A stretch of DNA of 64,000 bases from Aselliscus stoliczkanus (Eukaryota > Chordata > Mammalia > Chiroptera > Hipposideridae). Position 1 is the first letter of the stretch. Each line of letters begins with the position of its first letter. The DNA lies in assembly GCA_033961575.1 (NCBI GenBank), contig CM066728.1, forward strand, positions 34,286,352-34,350,351. Direction: 5' to 3'. Below the pieces are notes generated by a model. That model saw nothing but the letters and a program-made list of their open reading frames with translations, ran no database searches and was not told the origin of the DNA. This document shows positions 1 through 11,976 of this stretch, piece by piece. A program made the position numbers and the translations under genes.

Positions 1-86
1 ACGAAAGGAGAGCAACTTGTCTGTTCCCCTTCCCTGATTCCCCAACGCTGTTCCCCTCCCCCACTTCCCCAATAAAATCTTTAAAA
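1..86 (+). repeat. 3' end of a long tRNA-derived SINE, cut by the window edge
   Basis: This is the terminal part of the long SINE family seen complete at 584-1037. It has the pyrimidine-rich TGTCTGTTCCCC block, a second CCCC-rich block, then CCCCAATAAAATCTTT and a short A run. The AATAAA followed by TCTTT is the arrangement described for T+ SINEs, a polyadenylation signal plus a pol III terminator. The 5' part lies outside the window. Confidence 0.85.
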
Positions 87-370
87 AGGCAACAGTTAAC
101 AAGTGTTGGCGAGGATGTGGAGAAAGAGGAACCCTTGTGTACTGTTGGCAGGAATGTAAATTGGTGCAGCTATTATGTGAACAGTATGGAGGTTCCTCAA
201 AAACTTAAAATAGAATTGCTATATGATCTGGAAATCCTACTTCAAAGTATATATCTGAGGGAAATTACTATCTCAAAGAGATATCTGCACTTCCATGGTC
301 ATTGCAGCATTGTTCACAATAGACATTGCTCTCAATAAAGCTGGAAAAAAACAAAAGATATAAATAAAAC
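87..370 (+). repeat. L1 fragment, 3' end of ORF2
   Basis: The segment matches the familiar L1 ORF2 3' region: GTGTTGGCGAGGATGTGGAG, then ACCCTTGTGTACTGTTGGCAGG, then GGAGGTTCCTCAAAAACTTAAA. The same region recurs at about 45540-45800. Several stops break the frame, so it is a dead fragment. The SINE at 1-86 abuts it directly and probably inserted into it. Confidence 0.8.
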
Positions 371-583
371 TAGTGCAGGATTATATATGATCAAGTAAAA
401 AATATGACAGGCAAACAAGATGTGCTAAAGAAGATGAGAAAGGAAAATCATTGTTGGACAGAGAAACCAGAGAAGACTCTTGGAAAGAATAAAGGCCAAG
501 CTGGTCTTGGAGAACTGGAAAGAACTGGATGAAGAAACAAGGAAACACACCGAGGTGGTGATGAGTTAAAGAAGCATACATTA

Positions 584-1037
584 GGGCCGGCCGAGTGGCA
601 CATTGGTTAAGCGCTGGTTTTGGGATGCCAGCGGCCCCGGTTCGGATCCCACATGAGGGCCAGTGACACTGCCCTCTACAGCTAACAACAGCTCCACCTG
701 GAGCTGGGCTGTGCGAGCCCCAGTGATGGTGTGGGCTGCAGCCCCTGCTGCAGTGGGCTGCCATAGGCTACAGTGAGTGGCCCGCAGCCAGCGTGAGCGG
801 CTGGCAGCCAAGCGTGAGCTGCCAATAGCCGCGGTGAGCGACATCCAGAGGCCGGCAACCGATCTGCCTCATCCGGGAAGAGCGCAATGACGATACCAAC
901 AGTGAAGCAACATCCTCCGCAACTAAAAACTGAAGAACAAAAAGACAGCACCTTGTCTGTTCCCCTTCCCCGATTCCCCAACACTGTTCCCCTCTGCCAA
1001 TTCCCCAATAAAATCTTTAAAAAAAAAAAAAAAAAAA
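584..1037 (+). repeat. Long T+ SINE (type A), complete, with perfect target-site duplication
   Basis: The element runs from GGGCCGGCCGAGTGGC through a tRNA-like head with a B-box-like CGGTTCGGATCCC. The GC-rich body is built of degenerate GTGAGC/GGCAGCC repeats, and the end is CCCCAATAAAATCTTT plus a poly(A) run. GAAGCATACATTA occurs perfectly at 571-583 and 1038-1050, a target-site duplication showing recent insertion. This is the best reference copy of the family here. The reverse strand of the body is open in several frames, which is a composition effect. Confidence 0.93.
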
Positions 1038-1050
1038 GAAGCATACATTA

Positions 1051-3479
1051 GAAAGTATTTTACCTATAATTAAAGTGTTTTACTTATAATTTCATTAAAT
1101 TAAATGTCCTTGTGTCTCCTACTCCCTGTGTCTTTTAGTTATGTTCATATAACTAAAGGCCCCAAAAGAAACATGGTGCATCTTTTCAAGCATCAATTTA
1201 ATTAATTATTTGAAGGAGAAGTTGTATAACTTAGTAAATTTTTTAAATTGTATTAAAGTAAATGCTGATATATCTGGAGTATGTTTCAAAATTCAAATGA
1301 CTTTTCAGGATAAAACAGACTTCAAAGAAATCTTTGGCTTGGAGATAATTCAATCCCCAGACCTCTGAATCTCTTCTGCCTTTGGGGTACTTTGGTGGAG
1401 AAGACCAAGAAACACTGTATTAATAGATCCCCTTACAAGTATAAACCTCGGAGCTTCTTTCTCTTCTAGTTTGTCTTCTTGGGCTCTGTTTAGAGCTCTT
1501 GATATTGGAACTGACAATCACTCTGGTACTAGACAGTAACTAACAGAGCCCATCAGGTTCAAGGAGTACAGAGGATCTAAGGCTCCCCAAACGCTGCTCA
1601 CATCACCAGCCAAGGCATTTTCTAAAGGGGCTATTGCAATGGCTTTGATATTTCAGAAAAGAAAGAAATCCCAGTTCAGCATGTACAGGGAAGCAATCAT
1701 GCAGTGAAAATGTACTGATACAGAAAAATCTTGATTATTCAGTGGCAGTTTATGTGTGGTAAATCTTGCTTTCAAATTATGAGCATAAAGGATATAACAT
1801 AATAATGTCCTTAATGTATGTCACAGATTTAGTAACCTACAGATCAGTAGCATCTATTAAAACAAAACATTTTCCTTTTTTCTAACTGAGGGAAAATATG
1901 AAACTCTAAAATAGAGAAAAAAATCTGTTTAGGTTTAGCCTGCGACATTATGTCATTAGCCATGAAGAGGCCAAAGGATCTTCTGAAAAAAGGAATGGGA
2001 TAGGATATTATAAGTCACCTCCCCATCCCTTCGCCCCACTAAGTTATGTCCTCATTGGTCATTGGAAGTGCATTCGCAAATTATTGAACCCACATATTAA
2101 CACGCAAGCACAAACACCTAGCAAAATCAAAGGTAACAAATGACTTTGTTGTCATCTGACAGTGAGAATAACCAAGAGTCAGATGTATGTTATTTATCAA
2201 TCAGAATGAAAACACTTCTGTATTGGATATATTTGAACTGAAGTTCTTTGTCTTTATGTGGCTTTCCTTAGTCTGAACTTGAAAGTCTGCACATCAGATG
2301 TCAGAGTCTATTTGTGATACATTGGCTATCATCTCTCCATTCTGCAGTCACTGCAGACAGAAGGGAAAATTAAAGGATGGTGTACAAAGAAGATAATAGG
2401 GTGTATTTCTTTTTTAAACTTCTAAGCAAGCATGTATAAGATCACTGGATTCTCAGTTATTTCTTGAGATATTAAATATTTTAAGTTTCTTATGTAAATG
2501 AGAACCTCATGTAAGTTACTTTGCTCTTCTGTGGTGGTCTAAATTCTTACAAAATGATGTCACAAGTAGTACAAACTGGTTCCGTCTTCCTGATTTTCTT
2601 TCTTTCGTGTTTCAAGCTATTTGGCGCTGCTCCTTTTGAATATATTATTTTAGCCCATTTCTCTGTGGCATTAGTCACTGTATATTTGTCATATAAAACA
2701 AAAAGTTCGTGGGAATCCAGGTGTGCTTATCTCAGGTGGTAATCCTGGCGTGAAGGGTGCCAGTGATTACCTGTGTTGATCATATCTTTTGAACCACATG
2801 TAACACAATAAAATTGTTCATCTATTTTCTCTCCTGCATGATTTAACTGAAGCAATTCATTAAGTGTTACTGTTTTCATGCTATGTTGAAACCATTTCAA
2901 TTTCAGTGGCAGTGATACAACTTGGCATGATTTTAGGTATTTTTCATGGAATAAAAATGATTACTTGGCTGAGATAAAGGTTCAGTCTGCTCACAGAAAG
3001 TGTTTACTTTGGCCAGACTGTTTCATTGTCCATTGTTCATTCTAGAGAATCTGTCACTCAGAATTATAAAAATCACAAAAGGCTCAGGAAGACTTAGTTA
3101 GCTTCCTTGTTATCTCGCTTAAGACTACTGCAAGTTCATTGGAGAAGAGAAATGAAAGGGCATTAGTAAATGACTGTTTAAATTAGTTCAATTTTTATGG
3201 TTGTTTTAGAAGGATTTTTTGTGGTTTCCAGTTGATTCACTTAAGTTTGTTTGCTATCTACAAGAAAAACATTTTTGTTTCTAGTTGAAGCAGAGTTTAA
3301 TATGTAATCTTGTGTATTTATTTAGCTCTCATTTTATGGATGCATATTAGTTCTAGATGATTTTTTTTTAATTACCATGTTAGATTTCTCTCTTGGTATT
3401 TATAGTACTTTCACTGATTTGTCTGACTTAAGATTTAGAGTTCTTTGATAAAATTTTGCCTTTGAATTATGAGATTACA
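1051..3479. other. Intronic DNA, no recognised feature
   Basis: AT-rich sequence upstream of the first visible MCC exon. I see no long ORF with exon-like borders, no tRNA-like head and no clear recent repeat. A short open frame at 2521-2742 is hydrophobic but has no family resemblance I recognise. Confidence 0.5.
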
Positions 3480-3630
3480 GTTTGTTAAAGGGTCTGTTAA
3501 ATGTCATCTAGATTCACCCTCTATGTAGTATAAATGAGGAGTAGAGACATCGAGGGTTAAGTAATAATTCTCAGGTCACAGAATTCATTGGTGGCATGGC
3601 TGAGACTAGACTAGAACTTTTCCTGGCTCC
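3480..3630 (-). repeat. Probable MIR fragment
   Basis: Resembles the reverse complement of a MIR core: an A-rich stretch, then a GAGGGTTAAGTAATAATTCTC-like segment, then CAGGTCACAGAATT and GGCTGAGACTAGA. Strongly diverged and could be another old SINE. Confidence 0.45.
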
Positions 3631-3639
3631 TGGTTTCAT

Positions 3640-4451
3640 TGTTGTTGTTTTTTTTACTAATTCACACTGCTATGTTCTTGCCTCTTTTTCTCTTTATATA
3701 TTAACAAAACCTCAGAATTCCAATCTCTAAGAGGTTTGTTTTGTTTTTTTTTTTGTGGGGAAGTTCTATGCAGAGATTTAGGTGTGAAAATGCTAGCTTG
3801 GACTCCTAATGAGTAAATTTGTTTCCAATATCACTTATTTCAGTTGCTTTAATGCCAAAACCAAGGCACTCAAAAGTCTTATATTTTTCTAGCACTTTAT
3901 ACTTTGCCCTTTTCTTTTTACTTAGGTTATATCATCCTTCAAAGGATTTTTCATATAATGTATCTCGTTTGGATAACAGTAACATTTTTGCCTTGCTGTA
4001 TATGGCAATATGGTACTCAAGTTAGATGTGATCTATCTCCAAACTTGTCGCAGGATGGAAGTGGTTCTTGGACAAAGGCCCTCCTTATAACAAAAGCACC
4101 CCCTGATAAGTGTATATCTCTTATGTAACTATTGGGACTATAGTACGATATTTACTTAGGTCAAGAAGGCCACAGCCCTAAAATGGGTAGAGCTGTCCTC
4201 TGAAGGTGATTGCTGATGATTCTTCCCAGTCCGTCGCCTGGGGAAGACTAGCTCTTCAGTCACAGAACTGCAGCTCAGAATGTTTGCAAGTGCTTACTGA
4301 GGGCCGGTAAGCAACATAAATAAGTGGAGTTGACCAGAGGGAGGCTCTAGAAAACTGGAAGGTGGAAGGTGCATGTCCATTTGTAAAGGGTCAGCCAATA
4401 CTCAACTACAGCCAAATGTTACCATATGGGAATAGGGGCCACATGTTTCCA

Positions 4452-4494
<43 letters not shown>

Positions 4495-5361
4495 TGTGTG
4501 TGTGTTCAATGCCAGAAAATGTTTTAGCTTTTATTAAATATGATGTCTCCAAATTTTTAATGCTGATGACTAAATTTTTAAAAAGTCATCTTTAACTAGA
4601 GCAGAACTAGCAAAAAATATCTAGGATCTAGAAATAATCCATAGTCCACTAGTTTGCAGCTTCTGCCAGAAGAAAGACCGTAAGTCAGCAGAGTAGGAAA
4701 TGGCTTCATATCTTTCTTTAGAAATAATAAGAATCGGACTGTTTAGCCTTACGCTCTTGAATATTGAGAGCTAGGATAATAACCTACAATATAGGGCAGA
4801 AGTAGGAATAAGGATGGGATAGGGCTAAGTCACATCTGACGCACCTAATGATCCACTTTTATGACATTTCTATGTGAATTTCTTTTTCGATGTTTATAAA
4901 ATTTTTTATGAATGCTGCCACTTTGCTCTATTTGGGGATTAAGGAAGAACAATTGTCCATTCTTGGGCCACACTTTCAGAGAGGAAACAGCTCTGCCTCT
5001 TCATGGCTGGGAAATAGTTGCAGGGACAATTACAGGGAAATCCTGAAGGGGAATTTGGAATCTTGGAGGATAATGGTTGGGATTAGGAGATAATATTAAC
5101 CTATTGTGGAGATTCTCTCTCCGTTGCTAGCCTTTTAGGATAAGAGGTATTTTGTTTATGCTTTTGTTTTTCAAGGGAGTTGTTGGTTTTTTCTTAAACT
5201 TTTCTACTGATTTGTTTTGATATTGACTAAATTATACCCTTAGAGTCTATTCCTTTGTTTATCCCCCAGAAATACTTTCATCCTCATTTTCTTAAAAGCC
5301 AAATACCAGAGATCATACTTAGCGTTATCGGTTGTTCACGCTGTTTACTAATAAAATGATC

Positions 5362-5393
<32 letters not shown>

Positions 5394-5639
5394 GAAGTGG
5401 CTCTAATGAGGCAAGAAGACAAGGGAGAGATCCTGAAGGACAGAGGTGGGAGGAGGGAGAATTAGTCATGGAAGAAACCTGTGGAAAGAAGAGGGAGGTT
5501 ATGGAAAACATTTTGACTGTTCCCTTTCTGCCTATGCTTGATCTGATAAAGTTCCCATTCATGTACGTGAGCTAGACTAATGTTTATTAAACTGGGCCCG
5601 ATAAGCTACCATAGTTTTGAGAAAGGTGAACTGAGATCT
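3640..5639. other. Intronic DNA with a TG microsatellite and a poly(T) run
   Basis: Apart from the (TG)n at 4454-4506 and a 28-base T run at about 5362-5389, I find no repeat or exon I can name. The T run is not attached to a SINE head on its far side, so it is not obviously a SINE tail. Confidence 0.45.
4454..4506. repeat. (TG)n microsatellite
   Basis: Roughly 25 TG units with one interruption (GTATGTG). Likely polymorphic. Confidence 0.95.
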
Positions 5640-8600
5640 TAAAGCTGGAATATGTCATATGGACCAGAGGGACAAACAACCAAGGAGCACCAGACATCAT
5701 GGTAATTCCTAAAAAATGAAAGCTAGAGACCAAAACAAGTAGAAAAACTTAAAGGGAACAGAGACTCTGCAAGGAGAGCACTCAAAATAATCCATCTTTA
5801 ATATCCTGTGAAAGGGAAAAAATATTGTATCCACCAAAACAGAATAGGATTAAAAGAAAAAACTTTAAACCCTACTCTGGAAAAAACATAGTATAAATTA
5901 TAAACTCAACAGAAAGAAAGAGAAATAAAAATAAGACTATCGTTCAGAAAGAAGAGCAAAAAGACAAAATTATAAGATAGGAGAGAAAAGATAAGGAAAT
6001 TAAAGGGCTGCCGCAGGTTGTCTACCACTCAAATAATACACATACTAGAAAAAGCAAAGAAAACACAGAGCTAGAAATAATCAACAAAATGGTCTATGAA
6101 ATTGGCCTCCAGACGGAAGGGTGTGAGTTTCTTGATAGAAAGGGCCTACCAAACAGCACCTACTATAAAACGTTAAGACACACATCACCATGAAATTTCA
6201 TAACTCTTGGGACAAAGAAAAGATTCTTCAAATGTTCAACTAGGAAAAACAAAACAGGGCAAATATAAAAGATTTGGAATCATAATAACTTCTGACTTCT
6301 CATAAACAATGATAGATGTTAAATGAGCGATGTCTTCAAACTTCTGAAGAAAAACTGCTTCCAACTTAGAATTTCTTACCAAACTGTTAATGAAGTATAA
6401 AAATAGAATATACGTGTTTTCATAGATGCAAAGATTCAGAAAATTTACTTCTTATGCCGAATTTCTTATAAATCTACTACACCTCCAAAAAAAAAACAAA
6501 ACAACAACAAAAAAAAACAGCTAACCTAGAAAGAGAAATACTTGGAATCATGAAACGAAGAGTGGAAACAATTTAGAAGAGAAGCATAATGGTCATTGGA
6601 ACCAGTCTAGACTAGAGCAGATCAGAAAACTCCAGGAGAAAATTTTCAGACGAAATTTGATGGAATATTTAGCCTTATCAGTCATTCATATTGTTTATGC
6701 ATCTTAAATTATTGAGAAGAGATTTAGATAATTGGCTAAAAATTTAAGGCTGAATTCAGGATATATAGAAAACTAAATAAACAAAAATACAAAAAAATGT
6801 TAATCCCAGGGAAAGCAAAAAATTGTTCAAGAAAAGAAAAGTAGTCATGACCCATTTATAAATATGTAGTTTACATTATCTTAATTTATGTAGTCATAAT
6901 TTAAGGAAAAAATTGAGGTACATGATTAGATATCAGGACATATCTTCTAGCTGAAAACAATTTAAAAAGCTGAAATAACTATATTTTTAAAGTCCCCCTT
7001 TAACATGCTAAATATCTAGCAAAATAATAAAGATTTATGAGTCTAAAGTCTAAGTTAATGAGGAAGTCCAGAGCATGAAGCCACTTTTCCTTGAGGTTAT
7101 TTATTGTCTGAACGTGGTAAAATTAAACTTTAGATCACATGACCTTGTGTTCTAGAAACAGAAGACAGATTCCAAGGACTGCTGAGGTGGGGACTCTAAT
7201 AAGACATACCTTTATTTTACTTTATTTTCCAAAGGGTAGAAAACTAGAGGGTTCTATCTTCTGTAAGGTTATACCAGAAGTACACCACCCCATACACTAT
7301 CCTCAGAGTCTTCTAAGACAAATTGCCTTGGAGATAATAAAGCAATTCTAAAAGTATATTCATAAATAATTTTCTAGGGAATATGGGCAACTCATTATCT
7401 AAAATTACTGAATACATGAGAAGACTACATGCCACAAGCAAGAATTAACATAAAAACAAACCCACCAAGATTTCATTTTTTGGAATTATCAAAGTCAGCA
7501 TGTAAAGTAATTATGTTTACTGTGTTCAGAAAGAAAAATCTAAGCTGAAAAAAGAAAATCAAAAAAAGCAAGCATATTTGAAAAAGAACCAAATGAACAT
7601 CTAGGAATGAGAAATGCTGTAATGGGAATAAAAACTCAGCTGAAATTAATAACAAATGATTTAGAGATGAAGAGATAATTAGTGAAATAGAAGAAAGGTT
7701 AAAAGAGATTATTTGGAAAGCACAGAAGAAGAAAGAGATGTAAAATGTAAAATATGAAAGAAACACTAAGAGAGACTTTAACATAACATAAAATTTGGAT
7801 TCTCAGGAGAGGAAAGAAAGAATGAAGCAAAAGCAGCATTTGCAATAATGGCTAAAAGTTTTTGAAAACTAATAAAAGATACTAAACAGTAGATTCCAGA
7901 ATCCCAATGAGTCATATGCAAGAAAAATGAAAAGAAATACACATATTAAGAGACATAATTAGATAATTAGGTACATTAGAGTGAGAATGTACAACACCAA
8001 AGACAAAGAAAATTTCAAAAGTATTTGTTTAAGAGGCAGATTGCTTTCAAAGGAGCAACATTTATGCTGCGAGAAGAGTCTCAAGAACAATGGAAGGCAG
8101 TGCACAGTGGCATTCCTCTGTCCTGTAGGTACTGAGACAAAATAACTGACAACCTCACACACCATAACCAGCAAAAGCATCTTACAAGAACCAAGGTGAA
8201 ATAAAGACATTTTTAAAGACAAACAAACCTAGAGGAGACCTTCATTAAGAGAAATTCTAAAGTACATGTTTCAGGCAAAATAGAGTGGTTTCAGATAGAA
8301 GCTCTGAGTTGCAAGAGAGAAAGAAGAATAAAGAAAGTGGTAAATATGTGGGTAAACTTAAACTGTATTAAAGCAATAATACTTTGTCTTGGAGTTTTAA
8401 GGGAAAGTAAATATAAAACACTAGTAGCAAATAAGTCAGGAGTGGAATGAATAGATTTCAAATTTTCTAAGGTCCTTATTTTTTTTCAGACATTGGTAAA
8501 AATATTGATAAACTTTAGATTTAGATAAATTAAGGGTGCAAGTAATTTTGAGAATAATCACTAAAATAGAAAGAGATCATTTAACTTACACCTATAGATT

Positions 8601-8940
8601 TAAAAAATGAAATGAGAAAAATTTTCAAAAAGGCAACAAAATAGAAAGAAATCTAGAGCAAGTAGATGTATAGGAAGAATAAAATGAAACGAAAGAGATT
8701 ATTCTTTGCATTAGTAATTCAATTGAATGTAAATAGATCAAATTTCTACAGTTAAATGGCAGATGGTAAAAACAAATTATAAAAATCTACTTATAGGCTG
8801 TTTATAAGGAATATATCAAAAAGCGATGAAAAGACTGAAAGTAAAATAATGGAAAAACTGTATGTTAAGCCTTTCTCACCAAAAGAAATCTGGAGAAACT
8901 ACAATAATAGCAAACAAACTGTTCAAAAGCTACATGTGTT
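5640..8940 (+). repeat. Ancient L1 (L1M/HAL1-like), 5' portion
   Basis: A-rich sequence with recognisable landmarks of an old mammalian L1. Near 6140-6260 there is a GAAAGGGCCTACC block followed by CACATCACCATGAAATTTCA and a GAAGATTCTTCAAA-like stretch. Near 8700-8880 the start of ORF2 is recognisable (AATTGAATGTAAATAGATCA, then GAAAAGACTGAAAGTAAAATAATGG). All frames are broken. The element continues at 10011, 11097 and 11977 after later insertions. Confidence 0.7.
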
Positions 8941-10010
8941 GTTTTTTTTTCCTGACACCAAATACATCATTCCAATACCAATTCTCTGATTCTCTGACAC
9001 CAACCAGATGTCCTACAATTCAGTTCAGCTCTAACACCAACTACTTGGAATTAGCACAGAACCCACAAGTTAAAGGACTACTCACAAGACTACCCCCACT
9101 TCAGACACCAGCCACAGGTGAGATTCCCAGGCTACCCATACTTCCTCCCAGCCAACTACAAATTCAGGGTTCCCACAATGCCCCTCTCAAGTTTAATAAT
9201 TCCTAGTATGAGTCACAGAACTCAAGAAAGTGTTATAGGGCCGGCGGAGTGGCTCAGTTGGTTAAGAGTGCAAGTTCTGAGCAACAGGGTTGCCAGTTCG
9301 ATCCCCACATGGGCCAGTGAGCTGTGCCCAAGCTGAGCTGCCACTGAGCTGCCAACAGGTGACAGGATGGTTCAGCTGGCGAGAGTATGTGCTCCTAACA
9401 AGGTTGCTGGTTCAACTCCTGCATGGGATGGTGGGCTATGCCCACCCGCAACTAAAATTGAACACAGACACCTTGAGCTGAGTTACCCTGAGCTGCTGAC
9501 GGGCAGCTGGATGGTGACTGGACTCAGAGCTGAGCTAGCTGCGTGCTCCACAACTAAGACTGAAGGATAACTTGGCTGTTCCCCTTCCCCTATTTCCCAA
9601 CACTTCCCCTTCCCCAATTCCCACCCCCAAAAAAGTGTTATTATAATTTATTATGAAGGATACAGATGAAGAGGTATATAGGGCAAGACCCAAAAGGGTC
9701 CCCACAGGAGAACCTGTCCCTATAGAATTGGGGTGCAGCACCTTCCCAGCATAAGGATGTGTTCACCAACTTGGAAACTCCTAAATCCCATTATTAAGGG
9801 GATTTTATCAAGGTTTCATTATGTAGGCATGGTTGATTAAATCATTGGCCATGGATGATTGGGTCTCTAGCCCGCAGGCCCCCACCCACCCACCACCACC
9901 CTCCATGAGTCATCTCATTAGTATACAAAAGATACTGTTATCATTCAGGAAATTCCAAGGATTTTAGGAGCTCTGTGCCAGGAGCAGAGAGCAAAAACCT
10001 ATGTATATTT
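8941..10010. repeat. LTR-like block (ERVL/MaLR type suspected) split by a SINE
   Basis: This block interrupts the old L1. Its right part contains CATGAGTCATCTCATTAG and then GGAAATTCCAAGGATTTTAG with AGGAGCTCTGTGCCAGGAGC, phrases I associate with mammalian ERVL/MaLR LTRs. No coding remnant of a provirus is visible. The SINE at 9238-9634 sits inside. The boundaries are approximate and the family name is uncertain. Confidence 0.45.
9238..9634 (+). repeat. Dimeric tRNA-derived SINE
   Basis: Two tRNA-like heads occur in tandem. The first begins at 9238 (CCGGCGGAGTGGCTCAGTTGG) and carries a B-box-like CCAGTTCGATCCCC. The second begins at about 9366 (GGATGGTTCAGCTGGCG) and has TGGTTCAACTCC. A unique 3' region ends in the TGTTCCCCTTCCCC blocks shared with the long SINE. 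AAAGTGTTAT flanks both sides. The short SINEs at 23764, 43691 and 53037 match only the first unit plus the start of the second. Confidence 0.85.
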
Positions 10011-10643
10011 TTTATTATACTGCAAAAGCACTATTAGAAATATGCTTATTTTAAAAGGTGAAGGATTAAATTCACCAGAAAGATATAACAATTTGACATT
10101 TGTATGTACACAGTAAATAAAAAGCCTTAAAATACATGAAGTAAAAATTGACACCTACAAGAGAAATATACTAATCCACAATCATTATGAAAGACATTAG
10201 CATATTTCTCGTTAATTACTAGAACAAGCAGATAAAATAAATAAATAAATAAGATTTGAACAACTCAATAAGTTTGACATAATGAACATATAAAGCCAAC
10301 TCCACCGAACTGCAAGATATACTTTATTTTCAAGTGTACATGGAACGTTTGTAAAAGCTGATCATGTGCAGACCATAAAACAAGTTTCAACAAATTTAAA
10401 AGGATTGAAATAACACAGACCATATGTTCTGAATATAATGCAATGAACACATAAATCAGTAACACTGCCAAACCCCATATGATAGGAAATTAAGGAACAT
10501 ACTTTGAAAAGGCCTGTGGATCTAAAACAAATTTATAAACATTCAAAAATAATTTAAATTAAAAGATCATGAAAATATCAATTGAAATGTAGTACTTAGG
10601 GGAAATTTGATAGTTTTCTATGCATATATTAAAAAATAAGAGA
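10011..10643 (+). repeat. Ancient L1, continuation (ORF2 5' region)
   Basis: Resumes the L1 interrupted at 8941. The segment around 10080-10500 resembles the endonuclease part of ORF2 (for example CAGACCATAAAACAAGT and AGAAATATACTAATCCACAA). Frames are broken throughout. Confidence 0.65.
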
Positions 10644-11096
10644 GGGCCCGCCGAGTGGCACATTGGTTAAGAGCCGGTATGGGGACACCAGCGGCCCCGG
10701 TTCGGATCCCACGTATGAGGGCCAGTGACACTGCCCTCTACAGCTAACAACAGCTCCATCTGGAGCTGGGCTGTGCGAGCCCTGGCGACGGTGTAGGCTG
10801 CAGCCTCTGCTGCAATGGGCTGCCATAGGCTACAGTGAGTGGCAGGCAGCCAGCGTGAGCGACAGGCAGCCAGCGTGAGCTGCCAATAGCCGCGGTGAAT
10901 GACATCCAGAGGCTGGCGACCTATCTGCCTCATCCGGGAAGAGCGCAATGACGATACCAACATGGGCCAGTGAAGCAACATCCTCCACAACTAGACTGAA
11001 GAACAAAAAGACAGCAACTTGTCTGTTCCCCTTCCCCAATTCCCCAACACTGTTACCCTTCCCCAATTCCCCAATAAAGTCTTTAAAAAAAAAAAA
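10644..11096 (+). repeat. Long T+ SINE (type A), complete
   Basis: Same structure as the 584 copy: GGGCCCGCCGAGTGGC head, B-box-like GGTTCGGATCCCAC, GC-rich repeated body, CCCCAATAAAGTCTTT and poly(A). The flanks share an AAAATAAGAGA-like direct repeat. It is inserted in the old L1. Confidence 0.92.
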
Positions 11097-11373
11097 GAGA
11101 GAGTAAAAAGAGCTGAGTCGAGTAGCCATTCCAAGAATTTAGAAAGAGAACAGCAAAATAAACACAAAGTAGAAGAAAGTATAATGGAGATGAGAACAAA
11201 AAATAATGAAATAGAAAACAAGCACACAATATTCAGGCACAACAAATACTAGAATAAAGATTTTTTTTTAAAGATTTATGAAATTGATAACTTCCTGGCA
11301 AGAATGCTGAAGGAAAAAAAAGAGAGAGAATGTACAAATAATTGTTAAAGAAAAACAAATAAAGATTTTTAGA
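11097..11373 (+). repeat. Ancient L1, third piece
   Basis: A-rich continuation of the L1, with a TGATAACTTCCTGGCAAG-like stretch matching ORF2 between the endonuclease and reverse transcriptase. Bounded by SINEs on both sides. Confidence 0.6.
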
Positions 11374-11563
11374 GGGCAGCTGGTTGGCCCAGTTGGTTAG
11401 AGCGTGGTGCTCGTAACACCACGGTTGCCAGTTCGATTCCCACATAAGCCAGTGAGCTGCGCCCTCCACAATTAGATTGAAAACAATGACTTGACTTTGA
11501 TTTGGAGCTGATAGGTCCTGGAAAAACACACTGTTCCCCAATAAAGTTAAAAAAAGAAAAAAG
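11374..11563 (+). repeat. Short tRNA-derived SINE (type B)
   Basis: About 180 bp. The head is GGCCCAGTTGGTTAGAGCGTGG (A-box region), followed by GGTTGCCAGTTCGATTCCC (B box), GAGCTGCGCCCTCCACAA, then CTTGAC and GGTCCTGGAAAAACACACTG, ending CCCCAATAAAG and an A-rich tail. The same family is at 33576 (-), 37097 (-), 50769 (-, partial) and 63086 (+). Confidence 0.88.
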
Positions 11564-11582
11564 AGTATTAGAAAAAAAGGAT

Positions 11583-11976
11583 TGATTGCTGGGTGGGAAA
11601 GTTTTATTGCCAAACAGACAACCCAATCAAGCCTGGAGTCCAGGAAGGCTCTCCAGGTTGAGGTTTGGGTGAAAAGAAGACCACAAACTTTCTCAGTCCT
11701 GTATGAGCAATGCAAAGTTCCTGGGAGCTGTTGGTTAGCAAGCAATATCTGAGTATGTGGGTTGAGTACACAGTGGACTGGCTCAAGGTCAGATGTTTTG
11801 TAGGTATGGTATGTATGTAGTGGGAGTAGGGCATCCAGGGGCCTCTGCTTTGCACAGGGAGCAACTGAGGCAAGGTTGTGTTATCCTGCCAAGTCTACAC
11901 TGTTATTGGCAGACTAAGTGGCCAAATCAGTGTGTGTTATAACCAACATCAGGACTGGAAAGGAGACATCCCTACA
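11583..11976 (-). repeat. Probable solo LTR of an endogenous retrovirus
   Basis: Read on the minus strand, the segment starts TGTAGGGATGTCTCC and ends near CAATAAAACTTTCCC... AATCA. It therefore has TG...CA ends and an AATAAA near its 3' end, as expected of a roughly 394-bp LTR. It interrupts the L1 that resumes at 11977. No internal retroviral region is present. No convincing target duplication was found, so an unclassified insertion remains possible. Confidence 0.5.

Noticed and set aside
381..1044. Recurring minus-strand open frames (MAAHCSRGCSPHHHWGSHSPAP-type) at 381-1044, 10629-11129, 13917-14420 and elsewhere
   Set aside because: They are antisense readings of the GC-rich body of the long SINE and reappear with every copy. 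They are repeat artefacts, not genes.
5362..5389. Long T run as a possible SINE tail
   Set aside because: No SINE body adjoins it on either side.
9238..9330. tRNA-like sequences with A and B boxes (here and in every SINE head)
   Set aside because: They are SINE promoter heads with non-cloverleaf changes and SINE bodies attached, not functional tRNA genes.
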